Shown: positions 10,160 to 19,485 of the stretch, piece after piece
How the letters are laid out: each line of letters opens with the position of its first letter
How positions within the stretch are numbered: position 1 is the stretch's first letter
Assembly: GCA_004000515.1 (NCBI GenBank)
Contig: CP034537.1
Span: 5,904,001 to 5,968,000 of the forward strand
Origin: Pseudomonas poae
GTDB taxonomy: Bacteria; Pseudomonadota; Gammaproteobacteria; Pseudomonadales; Pseudomonadaceae
Reading direction: 5' to 3'
DNA: 64,000 nucleotides
Translations under genes and position numbers: made by a program
Notes under the pieces: model-generated
Told to the model about the DNA's origin: nothing
What the model saw: the letters and a program-made list of their open reading frames with translations, nothing else
Database searches by the model: none

Positions 10160-11437
10160 TTAGAAGCTGATTTCAGTTTTCAAGCCGAACACCACTACGC
10201 TTTTATCCCCGCTCAGCCCGCCTGGGTTCGCGACGTATTGCACGTTGGGTCGCAGTGTCAGGGCCGGTGTCACGCTGACGCCGTAATACAGCTCCATCGG
10301 GTATTCGGTGTGCGGTGCTGCCGTGGTGTAGCCACTGGCCTGGCGGATGCGCTTAGCAGACTTGTCGTTGACTTCCAGCCGCCCTAACGCCACGCCTATT
10401 TCGTCTTGAGGGCGCCCAACAAAAGGTCCGCTGATAAACGCACCGGCGTGCCAGACGTTTTCCACGTAGGACACGTCGCGGTCCGACTGAATGAAGTTGG
10501 CAAACACGTTGAGGCCACGAGCATTGTTGTTCGGGTCTTGGTACATGCGTTGCTCGGCCATGGCATAAAAGCCGCTGGCCTGGTCGTGCTGGTCAGGCGA
10601 GTTGCCGGTGAGGCCGATGGGCTGACCATTGAGGTCGCGGTAAACGTCGTTGAAGTCGCCGGTGTTGCGCCAGATGCCCACGCGGTACGTACCCGGCAGG
10701 CCATTGAGCGTGGGGGTCCAGGCCAGTTCACCCACGGCCAGATAACCGGTAGTGCCCGAAGGGCTGCCAAAATTCAGGCCCTGGCTGTTCTCGGTAAAGC
10801 GTGGGTTGACCTGGTACAGGGACGCGTTGACGGTCAACTCATCCGTGAGTTTGCCTGACACCGCCGCGCCCCATTGGCTCACCGGCCAGGTGAACCAGTT
10901 GGGTGTGATGTACCCGGGCACCGTGCCGCAAAACGTCAGGTTCTGGAACTTGCACGAGAACGGAAAGACATCCCCGCTCATCGGTAATCGGCCCAGTTTT
11001 ACCACCCATCGATCGTCGAGCAGTGCCTGTTGGTAATAGAACTGCACCAGCCGGGTAACGCTGCCGTAGCCATAGATTTCCTGGGACGCCAACAAGGTGT
11101 GGGTGCCCGCCTCGTTCGTCAGGCTTTCACCGTTACGGTTGCTGAAGGTCATGCGAAAACTCGCGCCTTGCCAGCCGAGCAGCTTCTGCAAATCGAAGCG
11201 GGTGTCGATCATCAACTGATCGCTGTAGGTGCCTTTGTGCTCATCTGCACCCTGGGTGTTGTAAGCCAGTTCATTGACATACGTCAGCTGGAAATCCACA
11301 CCCTGTTCATGCAGGCGGGTCCGTTCGCCGTTCCAGTCGCCGAGCAGGAAGTTGTTCGGCGAATAGCTGGCGGCATAAACGCCAGGGCACGCACAAGCAG
11401 CAAGAAGTCCTGCGGCAACGATAGTTTTTTTGGTCAT
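10160..11437 (-). CDS. OprB-family carbohydrate-selective outer-membrane porin
   Basis: Intact, 425 residues from the ATG at 11437 (MTKKTIVAAGLLA). The 93 bases before it in the same frame are non-coding in character. A signal peptide (about 1-23) is followed by an OprB-like barrel (LLGDWNGERTRLHEQGVDF, then LTYVNELAYN) ending in Phe, as outer-membrane barrels do. OprB porins admit sugars and polyols to the periplasm, which fits the periplasmic binding protein next door. A terminator-like hairpin on the same strand lies 55 bases upstream, so it probably has its own promoter or is fed by read-through. Confidence 0.9.
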   Translation of the reverse strand: MTKKTIVAAGLLAACACPGVYAASYSPNNFLLGDWNGERTRLHEQGVDFQLTYVNELAYNTQGADEHKGTYSDQLMIDTRFDLQKLLGWQGASFRMTFSNRNGESLTNEAGTHTLLASQEIYGYGSVTRLVQFYYQQALLDDRWVVKLGRLPMSGDVFPFSCKFQNLTFCGTVPGYITPNWFTWPVSQWGAAVSGKLTDELTVNASLYQVNPRFTENSQGLNFGSPSGTTGYLAVGELAWTPTLNGLPGTYRVGIWRNTGDFNDVYRDLNGQPIGLTGNSPDQHDQASGFYAMAEQRMYQDPNNNARGLNVFANFIQSDRDVSYVENVWHAGAFISGPFVGRPQDEIGVALGRLEVNDKSAKRIRQASGYTTAAPHTEYPMELYYGVSVTPALTLRPNVQYVANPGGLSGDKSVVVFGLKTEISF

Positions 11438-11492
11438 TGTCAGTGTTCCCGAAACTGTTTTTATTGTTGGTTTTAGTGTTTTTCGAGCGTGC

Positions 11493-11518
11493 AAAAACCC
11501 GCCAACCCAACTGACGGG
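11493..11518 (-). terminator. Rho-independent terminator on the minus strand
   Basis: On the minus strand CCCGTCA, a 7-base loop and TGGCGGG form a 7-bp stem with one G-U pair, followed directly by TTTTTGC. It lies 44 bases after the iron alcohol dehydrogenase stop and before the porin start. It would end or attenuate the gldA-like/Fe-ADH transcript before the porin gene. Confidence 0.7.
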
Positions 11519-11561
11519 TCGGTGAAACAACAGCGTTAGTGCGGTGTGACTGGTGTTGCGG

Positions 11562-12733
11562 TTAGAAGCACATCCTCACGATGTCGGCGACGTCCTTTTG
11601 GCTGTTGACCTTTTTCGGATGGCAGGCCAGGTCCTGATTGAAACTGGTCCATACAGTGCGGGCAAACTCATCGATCTGGTCCGGGGAGCAAACCGTAGCT
11701 TTGGAAGGTGTCGGTGAGGCCCAACGTGCTGAATAGCTGTTCGAGGATGCCGGGCAGGCGTACGGCGCGCTCGTCAACCGAAAGGCTCAACGTCGCGGGT
11801 TCGAGAATCCCAGCCACCGTGGCGAATTTGTCCGCGCACACCGGCAATGTCCAACGGATCACATTCGGGGTGCTGGCCGCTACCGTGCCGCCATGGGGAG
11901 CATCGGTCATGGCCCCCAAGGGTTGGCCCAGGGCATGGGAAACAGTCACCCCGGCCCCGGCGATAGCCATGCCGCCCAGTGTCGAGGCAAACGCCATATT
12001 GGCCCGCGCTTGCAGGTCATCCCCATGCTCCACGCACTGCAAAGCATTGGCTGCAAACAGGCGGATTGATTGCAGCGCGACCATTTCTACCCACGGTGTG
12101 CAGTGAATGCTGATGTAGGCTTCCAGCGCATGGCAGAAGGTATCGACCGCCGTCAATGCGGTCAGCCTGGGCGGTTTCGACACCAGGATCTGCGGGTCGA
12201 TCAACGCCACGTCAGGGTAGATAAACGGGTTGACGATGGCGCATTTAAGGCCCAGTTCCGGGTTATTGATCACTGCAAACGGAGTCGCCTCGGTGCCGGT
12301 GCCGGACGTGGTCGGCACCACGAGCAAGGGAAGACCACGACGCTGTGGGCGAGTGACCACCTCGCCCAGTCGCTCAGTGTAGTCCCAGCAGCTACCGCCA
12401 TGCACGGCGACGAACGCCACGGCTTTGGCAGAGTCGATCGCACTACCGCCGCCCACTGCCACCACCGCATCGCAACCGGCACGACGGACCTGCTCGACCG
12501 CGCGATCAATCGTGGTGTGCCGGGGTTGGGCACGATGTCGTAGAACTCAACGAACTCAATACCACGCTCGATGAAACTGCCGGTGACTTGCTCCACCAGG
12601 TCGCTGCCCTGGAGAAACGGGTCGACCATCAAAACACCTTGGTGCCAAACGCCGCGACTTTTTCACCGATGCGCTGGATGGCCCCGACTTCAAAATCCAG
12701 GGTGAGCGGCAGGCTTGCCTGAAATGCTTTCAT
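11562..12733 (-). CDS. Iron-containing alcohol dehydrogenase (three frame breaks)
   Basis: Group III Fe-dependent ADH. The NAD-binding AVGGGSAIDSAKA and VVPTTSGTGTEAT are visible. The metal ligands are in AVDTFCHALE (Asp and His), TVSHALG and TDAPHGGTVA. Three breaks occur: a missing T near 12631-12634 after MKAFQASLPLTLDFEVG, a missing base near 12525, and an extra base at 11683-11686 (GGGG, plus strand). The corrected length is 1173 nt, 390 residues, normal for the family. The ATG at 12733 overlaps the stop of the GldA-like gene by 4 bp, so the two are coupled. It reduces or oxidises an alcohol/aldehyde pair of unknown identity. Confidence 0.85.
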
Positions 12734-13935
12734 CGATTCACCTTTTTATTGGAATATGCGTTGTGATCGGGCTCAAGCCGCGAGTAGCGAGCCACCTTTT
12801 TGTAGAGTTCGCCCAAGTCACTGGCGGCGATCAGTGCGGCTTTCATCTCATCGAACGTGACGGTAAAGGGTTCGACGTTGCTGGTTTGCCCCGGATCAGC
12901 GGCGGTGCGTGCCACACACTCGAGCTCCTGTACCGAGAGATCGGCCAGGCCCAGATCTGCAAAGGTGACGGGCAAACCGATGCCCACGCAAAACTTCAAT
13001 ACCGTGTCCAACTCGCGGCTGGACTTGCCTTCGAGCACCAACATCACCACGGTGCCAAACGCGACGTACTCGCCGTGGTACATCGTTGCGCGGCTGCCCA
13101 GCTCGCTGAACCCGCAATACACGGCATGCGCGCTGGCCACACCATTGCTTTCGAAACCGATGCCGCTCATCAAGGCGTTGGCTTCCACCACGCGGTTGAA
13201 GGCCTTGGTCACGCATTGTTGTTCGGCGGCGTGCTTGGCTTGCAGGCCATCGTCGAGCAGCACGCGGTAGCACAGCTCGGCAATCGCCATGGAGGTCAAA
13301 GTCGCCTTGGCACCGCCCCCGCTTTGTTTAAGGCCGACGCCGGCATTGCCCAGGAAGTTGTCGCGATAGGCCTCGACGCAGGTACGTGCTTCAAAAAACG
13401 TCGACAGCGCATCACCCATGCCGGCCACCAGCAGCCGCACTGGCGCCTGAACGATGACCCAGGTATCGACCACCACCACATCCGGGCTGCGTTGAAAAAA
13501 CAGCACGTCGTCAAACGCACCAACCTCGGTATAGAGCACCGACAGTGAACTGGTGGGCGCGTCATTGGACACAATGGTCGGCACGATACACAACGGCACC
13601 CGCGCCTGATTGGCTACGGCCTTGGCAGCGTCGAGCACCTTGCCGCCACCGACGCCGATGACGCCGTCGCATGCCAGGCTGTGCATGACGGCGGCGAGCC
13701 TCTGGATTTCGTGACGGGTCACTTCGCCACTAAACACCACGAAGTGCAGGTCGATGCGGGCGTTATTGAAGCTTGCACTCAAGGTCTGCTTGAGACTGTC
13801 CAGCCGGCCCTGGGTGGTGATCACCAACAGGCGTTGGCCGAACCAGGCGACGTGCGAGGCAAGGCGGTCGAGCTCTTTATAGCCCTGGATGTAGCGACCA
13901 GGCGCGGCAAATATCTGGGTCATATCAAGGTTCAT
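12730..13935 (-). CDS. Glycerol dehydrogenase (GldA)-family oxidoreductase, copy 1
   Basis: Intact, 401 residues from the ATG at 13935 (MNLDMTQIFAAPGRYIQGYK). The GGGKVLDAAKAVA nucleotide-binding loop and IVPTIVSNDAPTSSLSVLY match GldA. The zinc ligands are in AGMGDALST (Asp), VASAHAVY (His) and TMYHGEYVAFG (His). Family members oxidise vicinal diols to hydroxyketones with NAD+. The C-terminus is longer than in copy 2 (17409-18497). It is the first gene of a leftward pair with the Fe-ADH and is divergent from the GMC gene, with two operator-like motifs between them. Confidence 0.88.
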   Translation of the reverse strand: MNLDMTQIFAAPGRYIQGYKELDRLASHVAWFGQRLLVITTQGRLDSLKQTLSASFNNARIDLHFVVFSGEVTRHEIQRLAAVMHSLACDGVIGVGGGKVLDAAKAVANQARVPLCIVPTIVSNDAPTSSLSVLYTEVGAFDDVLFFQRSPDVVVVDTWVIVQAPVRLLVAGMGDALSTFFEARTCVEAYRDNFLGNAGVGLKQSGGGAKATLTSMAIAELCYRVLLDDGLQAKHAAEQQCVTKAFNRVVEANALMSGIGFESNGVASAHAVYCGFSELGSRATMYHGEYVAFGTVVMLVLEGKSSRELDTVLKFCVGIGLPVTFADLGLADLSVQELECVARTAADPGQTSNVEPFTVTFDEMKAALIAASDLGELYKKVARYSRLEPDHNAYSNKKVNR

Positions 13936-14006
13936 CCTGGCCTCTGCGTGGAGGCTTTTTGTTATTGCTTTGAGGACGTGGTTGAGGTCAAGCCCATCAA
14001 CGGATC

Positions 14007-14022
14007 GATGATATATCATATT
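14007..14022 (-). promoter_or_regulatory. Candidate GntR operator, copy 3 (before the GldA-like gene)
   Basis: GATGATATATCATATT contains the perfect palindrome TGATATATCA (14009-14018), the core shared by copies 2 and 5. It lies about 72-87 bases upstream of the GldA-like start on the minus strand. Confidence 0.6.
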
Positions 14023-14098
14023 TAATTTTCCGCTGCCAACCGCTTTTTTACTTCCAAAGACCTGTGAAAACACAGGGATTGACGCTTGGGGGGATCGA

Positions 14099-14114
14099 AG
14101 ATATATGATGCATG
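14099..14114 (+). promoter_or_regulatory. Candidate GntR operator, copy 4 (before the GMC gene)
   Basis: AGATATATGATGCATG, the shared core with G instead of C at the variable position. It lies 31-46 bases upstream of the GMC start, probably within its promoter. With copy 3 it brackets the divergent promoter region. Confidence 0.6.
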
Positions 14115-14144
14115 AAAATAAAAACACCGGTTCTCGGAGACGAC

Positions 14145-15741
14145 ATGCACGATTACATTGTCATTGGCGGCGGGTCCGCAGGGTGCGCATTGACAGGCCG
14201 CCTGATCGAGGCAGGTGCCTCGGTGCTGCTGATTGAAGCGGGCCCAAGGGATACCCACCCACTGATCCATATTCCCGCCGGCTTTACCCGATTGCTCTCC
14301 AGCCCCTTACTGTCGCGTCACGACACCCTGGCGCAAACGGCCATGGATGGACGCAAACGCATTCTTCCCCAGGGTCGGTGCTGGGCGGCGGCAGTTCGGT
14401 TAACGCCTTGATTTACATTCGTGGGCAACACGAGGACTACGACGATTGGGCCGCTGGTGGCTGCAACGGATGGTCGTTTCGCGAGGTGCTCCCCTACTTC
14501 AAGCGCGCCGAAGACAATGAACGCTTCGATAACGGCTTTCATGCCACAGGCGGCCCGCTGGGGGTTTCTGACCTCAAGCAGGTGTGTGAACTGTCGCGGG
14601 GGTTTGTGCGGGCCGCGCAGCAGGCGGGTATCCCGTTCACGCCGGATTTCAACGGAGAACGCCAGAATGGCGTTGGCTTCAACCAGATCACGGCGCGCAA
14701 CAACCGTCGGTGCAGTGCAGCGGTGGCGTACCTGCGTACGGCTGAACAGTCCGAACGGCTCACCGTGATCACCGACGCCACCGTGCAGCGCGTGCTGATC
14801 GAAGGCTCCCACGCGGTGGGTGTCGAGTACCGCCACAAGGGCCAGACGATACAGGTACGCTGCGCCAAGGAAGTAGTGCTCAGTGCCGGCGCCATTCAGT
14901 CACCCAAGTTACTGATGCTGTCGGGGATCGGCCCAGTTGACGAGCTGGAGCGCCATGGAATTGCCGTGCGACACACTCTGCCCGGTGTGGGCCAGAACCT
15001 GCAGGACCACGCCGAAGTCGGGAGCATCGCCTATTGCCACGGCAAGTACGGTTACTACGGCCAGGACAACGCCTTCAACACGGTGAAGAACGGCCTGCAA
15101 TACCTGTTGTTCGGCAGCGGTCCGGTGAGTTCGAACGTCACTGAAGCCTGCGCATTCATCAACACCGATGCCCCCCAGGAGAGACCGAACGCGCAAATGC
15201 ATTTTGTACCGATTGTGTTTTTCGACCTCGACCAGGCGCCGATCAAAAACCCGGTGCAACCATCAACACCTGCGTGCTGCGCCCTATGAGCCGAGGAGAA
15301 ATCCGCCTGGCGGACAAGCACGCTGACACCCCACCCCTGATCGACCCGCGGTATTTCGCGCACCCGGAAGACCGCCGCGTGGCGATCAAGGGTTTGAACC
15401 TTTCGCGTGAAATCCTCGCTCAACCGGCGATGCGCGCGTACACCGACGAAGAGGTTTTTCCGGGGTTAGATGTACGCAGCGACGACGCGCTGCTGAGCTA
15501 TATCAACCAGCGTGCAAAGACCGTTTACCACCCCGTGGGTACCTGCAAGATGGGCATCGATGCGATGGCCGTAGTCGACCCCGAATTACGCGTGCATGGC
15601 CTGCGTAACCTGCGGGTGGTCGATGCGTCGATCATGCCCAACCTGATCTCCGGCAATACCAATGCCGCCTCCATCATGATCGGCGAGAAAGCGGCCGACC
15701 TTATCCTGGGGCGCAGTGCATTGCCTGCCGCCCATTTCTAG
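14145..15741 (+). CDS. GMC-family FAD-dependent alcohol oxidoreductase (two frame breaks)
   Basis: The N-terminal FAD-binding motif is DYIVIGGGSAGCALTGRL, with the glutamate of LLIEAG. The GMC signatures LGGGSSVNALIYIRG and GAIQSPKLLMLSGIGP and the catalytic His region VYHPVGTCKMG are present. Breaks at 14377-14378 (missing G) and near 15251-15254 (missing G) separate three frames; correction gives 1599 nt, 532 residues. The closest known classes are choline and other primary alcohol dehydrogenases. The ATG at 14145 follows GGAG. It heads a rightward operon with the AroE-like and SDR genes and probably oxidises a polyol or alcohol. Confidence 0.88.
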
Positions 15742-15758
15742 ACCAGAGGATCCAGACA

Positions 15759-16558
15759 ATGCCTATCAGCGGTAAAACACAGGTCGTGGTGCACCTGACC
15801 TACCCGGCCAAACACTTGCGCACCCCCGAATTTTTCAACCCGTTGCTGGAGCGTCTCGGGTACGACGGCGTGCTGGTGCCCTGGGAAGTCTCCCCGGCCA
15901 ACCTGGCCACTGCGTGGCAGGGGCTACGCGGAATCGAAAACCTGGCGGGGTGATCGTCACCGTACCGCATAAGCTGGAGGTGGCGACATTGTGCGATGAA
16001 CTCATAGGCACCGCCCGCCTGCTGAAAGTGTGCAACGTCGCCAAACGCTTGGCGGATGGACGCTTCAGCGGACGCATGTTCGATGGCGAGGGTTTTGTCG
16101 GTGGCCTGAAAAACCAGGGCCACGACCTCACCGATAAGCGCGTGCTCTTACTCGGCGCAGGCGGCGCTGCCACGGGGATCGCCCACGCATTGCTTGCCGA
16201 GAATATCCAGGCGCTGGTCATCAGCAACCGTACCCTGGCCAAGGCCCAAGCGCTGGCGTTTGAACTGCGCCAGATGTTCCCCGGCCGGCAGATCAGCGCC
16301 GGTCCCGCTGACGCCACCGGCTTCAACCTGGTCATCAACGGCACCGCATTGGGTCTCAAGGCCCATGACCCGCTACCGCTGCCCATCGAAACGCTGGCCT
16401 CCGGCACCATCGTCGGCGAAGTTGTAATGAACCCGGACATCACGCCCCTGCTGAGCGCGGCCGCTGAACGCGGCTGCATCATTCATAAAGGGGCGCACAT
16501 GATCACCGGCCAGGTGGACCTGCTCGCCGCGTTTCTGTTTTCCCAAGCGGGTGTCTGA
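15759..16558 (+). CDS. AroE-like (shikimate dehydrogenase family) oxidoreductase (one frame break)
   Basis: The N-terminal domain begins PISGKTQVVVHLTYPAKHLR; the NAD(P) fold has LLLGAGGAATGIAHAL and SNRTLAKAQ, and the catalytic Lys is in VTVPHK. True AroE enzymes bind shikimate through a Ser-x-Ser pair (SLSPAMHN). Here that place reads HLRTPEFFN, so shikimate is an unlikely substrate. The frame breaks at GGGG (15947-15950); adding one G gives 801 nt, 266 residues. It lies 17 bp after the GMC gene and 27 bp before the SDR, in one operon. It is probably a hydroxyketone or cyclic-polyol dehydrogenase, by inference. Confidence 0.85.
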
Positions 16559-16585
16559 GACGCCCTCTTCCCCCAAGGAAAAACC

Positions 16586-17277
16586 ATGAAAAAATAGCAA
16601 TCGTAACTGGCGGCGGTTCCGGCATCGGCCTGGCCACCGCGCAACGTCTGCATGCTGACGGGTATGAAGTGTTTACCGTCGGGCTCGGCGAACCCGAGGA
16701 ACGCATCGCCGGTATCCATTACCAGGAACTGGATGTGACCGATGACGATGCGGTGAGCCGCTTCTTTGCACCGTTCGAGCGCGTCGATGCCATCGTCAAC
16801 GCCGCCGGGATCATCGACCACACACGTGAGTGGGAGATTGAGGGTTTCAGCCGGGTCATGGATGTGAATCTCACGGCCGTGCTGCGCATGACGAACGCCG
16901 CGCTGCCCGGCTTGAAAGCGGCGCGTGGAGCGGTGGTGAATTTTGCTTCGATGTGGGGCATTTTCGGTTCGGCAAAAACCCCGGCCTATGCGTCGAGTAA
17001 AGCGGCGGTGTCCGAATTGACCCGCTGCATGGCGGTCGCCTGGGCCACCGATGGTGTGCGCGCGAATGCCGTTGCGCCTGGCTGGATCCTGACCAACCTG
17101 TCACGCCGGGCCTTTGAAGACCCGGTTCGCTCAGAAGGGATCATGGCGCGCATTCCGATGAAAAGCTGGGGCGCTCCAGAGGACGTAGCTAACGTGATCG
17201 CGTTCCTGGTCTCCGATAACGCGCGCTACGTCACCGGCACCACCTTGCCAGTCGATGGCGGGTATTCCGTCGCCTGA
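16586..17277 (+). CDS. Short-chain dehydrogenase/reductase (one frame break at the start)
   Basis: The classical SDR cofactor motif TGGGSGIGLA is preceded by an ATG at 16586 that is out of frame, because the A run at 16589-16594 has six A's and seven are needed (MKKIAIVTGGG). NAAGIID, the catalytic Ser in NFASMWG and Tyr-x-x-x-Lys in YASSKAAV are present, with APGWILTNL after them. The corrected length is 230 residues. The ribosome site AAGGAA precedes the ATG. It is the last gene of the GMC-AroE-like-SDR operon. It probably interconverts a hydroxyl and a keto group of the pathway intermediate. Confidence 0.88.
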
Positions 17278-17316
17278 GTCAACGCCAATGATTGAGTGCT
17301 TGACCGTCTAAAAACA

Positions 17317-17333
17317 TGATATATCATGCATCA
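17317..17333 (+). promoter_or_regulatory. Candidate GntR operator, copy 5 (before the gldA2-transketolase operon)
   Basis: TGATATATCATGCATCA, the best match to the shared core and containing both palindromes TGATATATCA and ATGCAT. It lies 76-92 bases upstream of the second GldA-like gene. Confidence 0.65.
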
Positions 17334-17408
17334 CTATAAGATCGAGGCGTCGATGCCCTACCGTCGAGCCTCCAATAACAACGTGCAGTACAAAGTGAGA
17401 GGTGCTGA

Positions 17409-18497
17409 ATGAATCTGGTTTTCGGCTCACCCGGACGTTACGTCCAGGGCACAGAAGTACTCGTCCAGGCGGGTACTTATCTGGCGCATTGCGGGCGCAC
17501 GGCGGTGGTGGTCATCGACAGTTATGTACTAGGTTTGATCCGCGACCGACTCGACGCCACCTGCGCTCAAGCAGACGTCGCCTTGCACTACATCACCTTC
17601 GATGGCGAAATCACCGCAGACGGCATCGCCGGCTTGCGCGCAGCCGCCTCAAGCGTGGCCTTCGACATGATCCTGGCGGTCGGCGGAGGCAAGTGCATCG
17701 ACGCCGGCAAAGCCCTCGCCCACTCCTCGGGAAGTGCGTTGATCACCATGCCTACCGTGGCCTCCAACGACGCACCCACCTCTAAAAACTACGTGGTCTA
17801 CGACGCCCATCACCAACTGAGCGAAGTGGGCCATTTGCTGGTCAGTCCACGCTACGTGCTGGTGGACACAGGGCTGATCGCCCAAGCGCCGCGCGCGTTT
17901 CTACTGGCGGGCATTGCCGATGCCTTGACCAAGAAATTCGAGGCCGAACAGTGCTTCGCATCCGGCGGCGTCAATATGTTCGGCGCGCGCCCGGCGCTGT
18001 CGGGCCTGGTGCTGGCGCAAGAGTGCTACCGCGTGATTCGCCACTATGCCGAGCCAGCACTCGCCCAGGCCGGAACCGGCGAGGTGACGGTTGCCTTCGA
18101 TCACCTGATCGAGGCGGTGCTGTTGATGAGCGGCCTGGGCTTCGAGAGCGGCGGTTTGTCCATCGCTCACGCAATGACGCGGGGCTTGTCAAAAATTCCT
18201 GGCGCGCAACAACAGGTGCATGGCTGGCAAGTGGCGTATGGCTTGCTGGTGCAGTTGGTCCTGGAAGACCGCGACGCGGAGCTTTTGGGCGACATGTTGA
18301 GCTTCTATCAACGTATCGGCTTGCCGCGCAATTTATCCGAACTCGGTGTTCGGGCCATCGATCATGCGGTGTTGATGCAGGTCGCCGAGCCAACGTTGAA
18401 AGCCCCGCATGCGCGCAATTTCACCTCGCCCGCAGGCCCACTGACGTGCGACGGCCTGGTCGCGGCGATGCTCGCCCTCGAAGGCCTGACCCACTGA
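17409..18497 (+). CDS. Glycerol dehydrogenase (GldA)-family oxidoreductase, copy 2
   Basis: Intact, 362 residues, the usual GldA length. It starts MNLVFGSPGRYVQGTEVL after GAGAGGTG. VGGGKCIDAGKALA binds NAD. PTVASNDAPTSKNYVVYD and the zinc ligands in AGIADALTK (Asp), LSIAHAMTRG (His) and QQVHGWQVAYG (His) match active GldA enzymes. It is a paralogue of copy 1, kept in a separate transcription unit under the same motif. It precedes the split transketolase, which suggests that a hydroxyketone made here is passed to ketol transfer; this is an inference. Confidence 0.88.
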   Translation: MNLVFGSPGRYVQGTEVLVQAGTYLAHCGRTAVVVIDSYVLGLIRDRLDATCAQADVALHYITFDGEITADGIAGLRAAASSVAFDMILAVGGGKCIDAGKALAHSSGSALITMPTVASNDAPTSKNYVVYDAHHQLSEVGHLLVSPRYVLVDTGLIAQAPRAFLLAGIADALTKKFEAEQCFASGGVNMFGARPALSGLVLAQECYRVIRHYAEPALAQAGTGEVTVAFDHLIEAVLLMSGLGFESGGLSIAHAMTRGLSKIPGAQQQVHGWQVAYGLLVQLVLEDRDAELLGDMLSFYQRIGLPRNLSELGVRAIDHAVLMQVAEPTLKAPHARNFTSPAGPLTCDGLVAAMLALEGLTH

Positions 18498-18527
18498 CAC
18501 ACCGACGACTGAACCCAACCAACCCCC

Positions 18528-18566
18528 GTTGAAGTTCAAGCCCCACTCCTGAGATTCGACTTCAAC
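18528..18566. repeat. Inverted repeat between gldA2 and the transketolase N-subunit gene
   Basis: GTTGAAGT (18528-18535) and ACTTCAAC (18559-18566) are perfect 8-bp inverted arms with a 23-base loop, without a T run. It ends 14 bases before the GGAGGT ribosome site of the next gene. It could be an mRNA processing or stability element, or chance. Confidence 0.35.
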
Positions 18567-18594
18567 AAATTCATGCCTGTGATTGGAGGTAGAG

Positions 18595-19483
18595 ATGTCT
18601 GCACCCCGAGAAACACTCGAACAGTGGCGAGCCAGTGATTTTGTGCCCAGCGCCGAGACGATTCTAAAACTCAAGGACCGGGCGAAATTCGTCCGACTGG
18701 AAACCATTCGCCTGATTGAAATTGCCAAGACCGGCCACTACACCTCGGTGTTCTCTGCTGCCGAATTGTTCTCTGCGTTGTACTACGACGTGATGACGAT
18801 TCGCCCGCAAGAACCAAAGTGGCCCGGCCGCGACCGCTTCCCTGATGGGCAAGGGCCACGCCGCCGTGGGCCAGTTCCCGATCCTCGCCGACTTGGGTGT
18901 GTTCCCCAAGGAGTGGCTCGATGAATACACCCGCCTGGGCAGCCCTTTGGGCGATCACCCTGACATGCGCAAAGTACCCGGCATCGACTTCTCTTCCGGC
19001 TCCATCGGCCATGCCCTCTCCGGTGGCTTGGGCATGTGCATGGCCCAGCGCTTTACCGGCGAAGCCTATGACGTGTTCGTCATGCTTGGCGACGGTGAAA
19101 TGCAGGAAGGCCAGGTCTGGGAAGCCGCCATGAGCGCCGCCCACCACAAAACCAAAAACCTGATTGCGATCGTCGACCGAAACGGCTTTCAGCTCGACGG
19201 TGAAGTCGACGATGTGATCGGCATTGAACCTCTGGACGAGAAGTGGCGGGCTTTCGGCTGGGAGGTGCATGTGATCGACGGGCACAACATCGCCGACGTC
19301 ACCCAAACCCTGCGCCGTGTGAAAGCCGATGAAAGCCGCGAAAAACCGGTCTGCATCATCGCCAAGACCGTCAAGGGCAAAGGCGTTTCCTATATGGAAA
19401 CCGAACCCGGCTGGCACCTCGGTTACCTCGACCCGGAAGACGCCAAACGCGCTATCGCTGAAATTGAAGCCATGGAGATCTGA
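18595..19483 (+). CDS. Transketolase, N-terminal (TPP-binding) subunit (one frame break)
   Basis: Corresponds to the pyrophosphate half of transketolase. The TPP motif GDGEMQEGQVWEAAM ends in IVDRNGFQ, and the histidines SKGHAA-like GKGHAAVGQ and SIGHALSGGLG are visible. The frame breaks at CCC (18840-18842): one base too many; correction gives 888 nt, 295 residues. The ATG at 18595 has GGAGGT nine bases upstream. It must pair with the C-terminal subunit, whose gene begins 2 bp after the stop. Split transketolases occur in bacterial sugar catabolic operons, where they act on pathway-specific ketoses. Confidence 0.9.
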
Positions 19484-19485
19484 AC

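Noticed and set aside
8469..10387. Two long plus-strand ORFs (8469-9602, 9173-10387) opposite the aldehyde dehydrogenase
   Set aside because: Both are antisense to ALDH motifs and His/Gln/Ala-rich; no start context.
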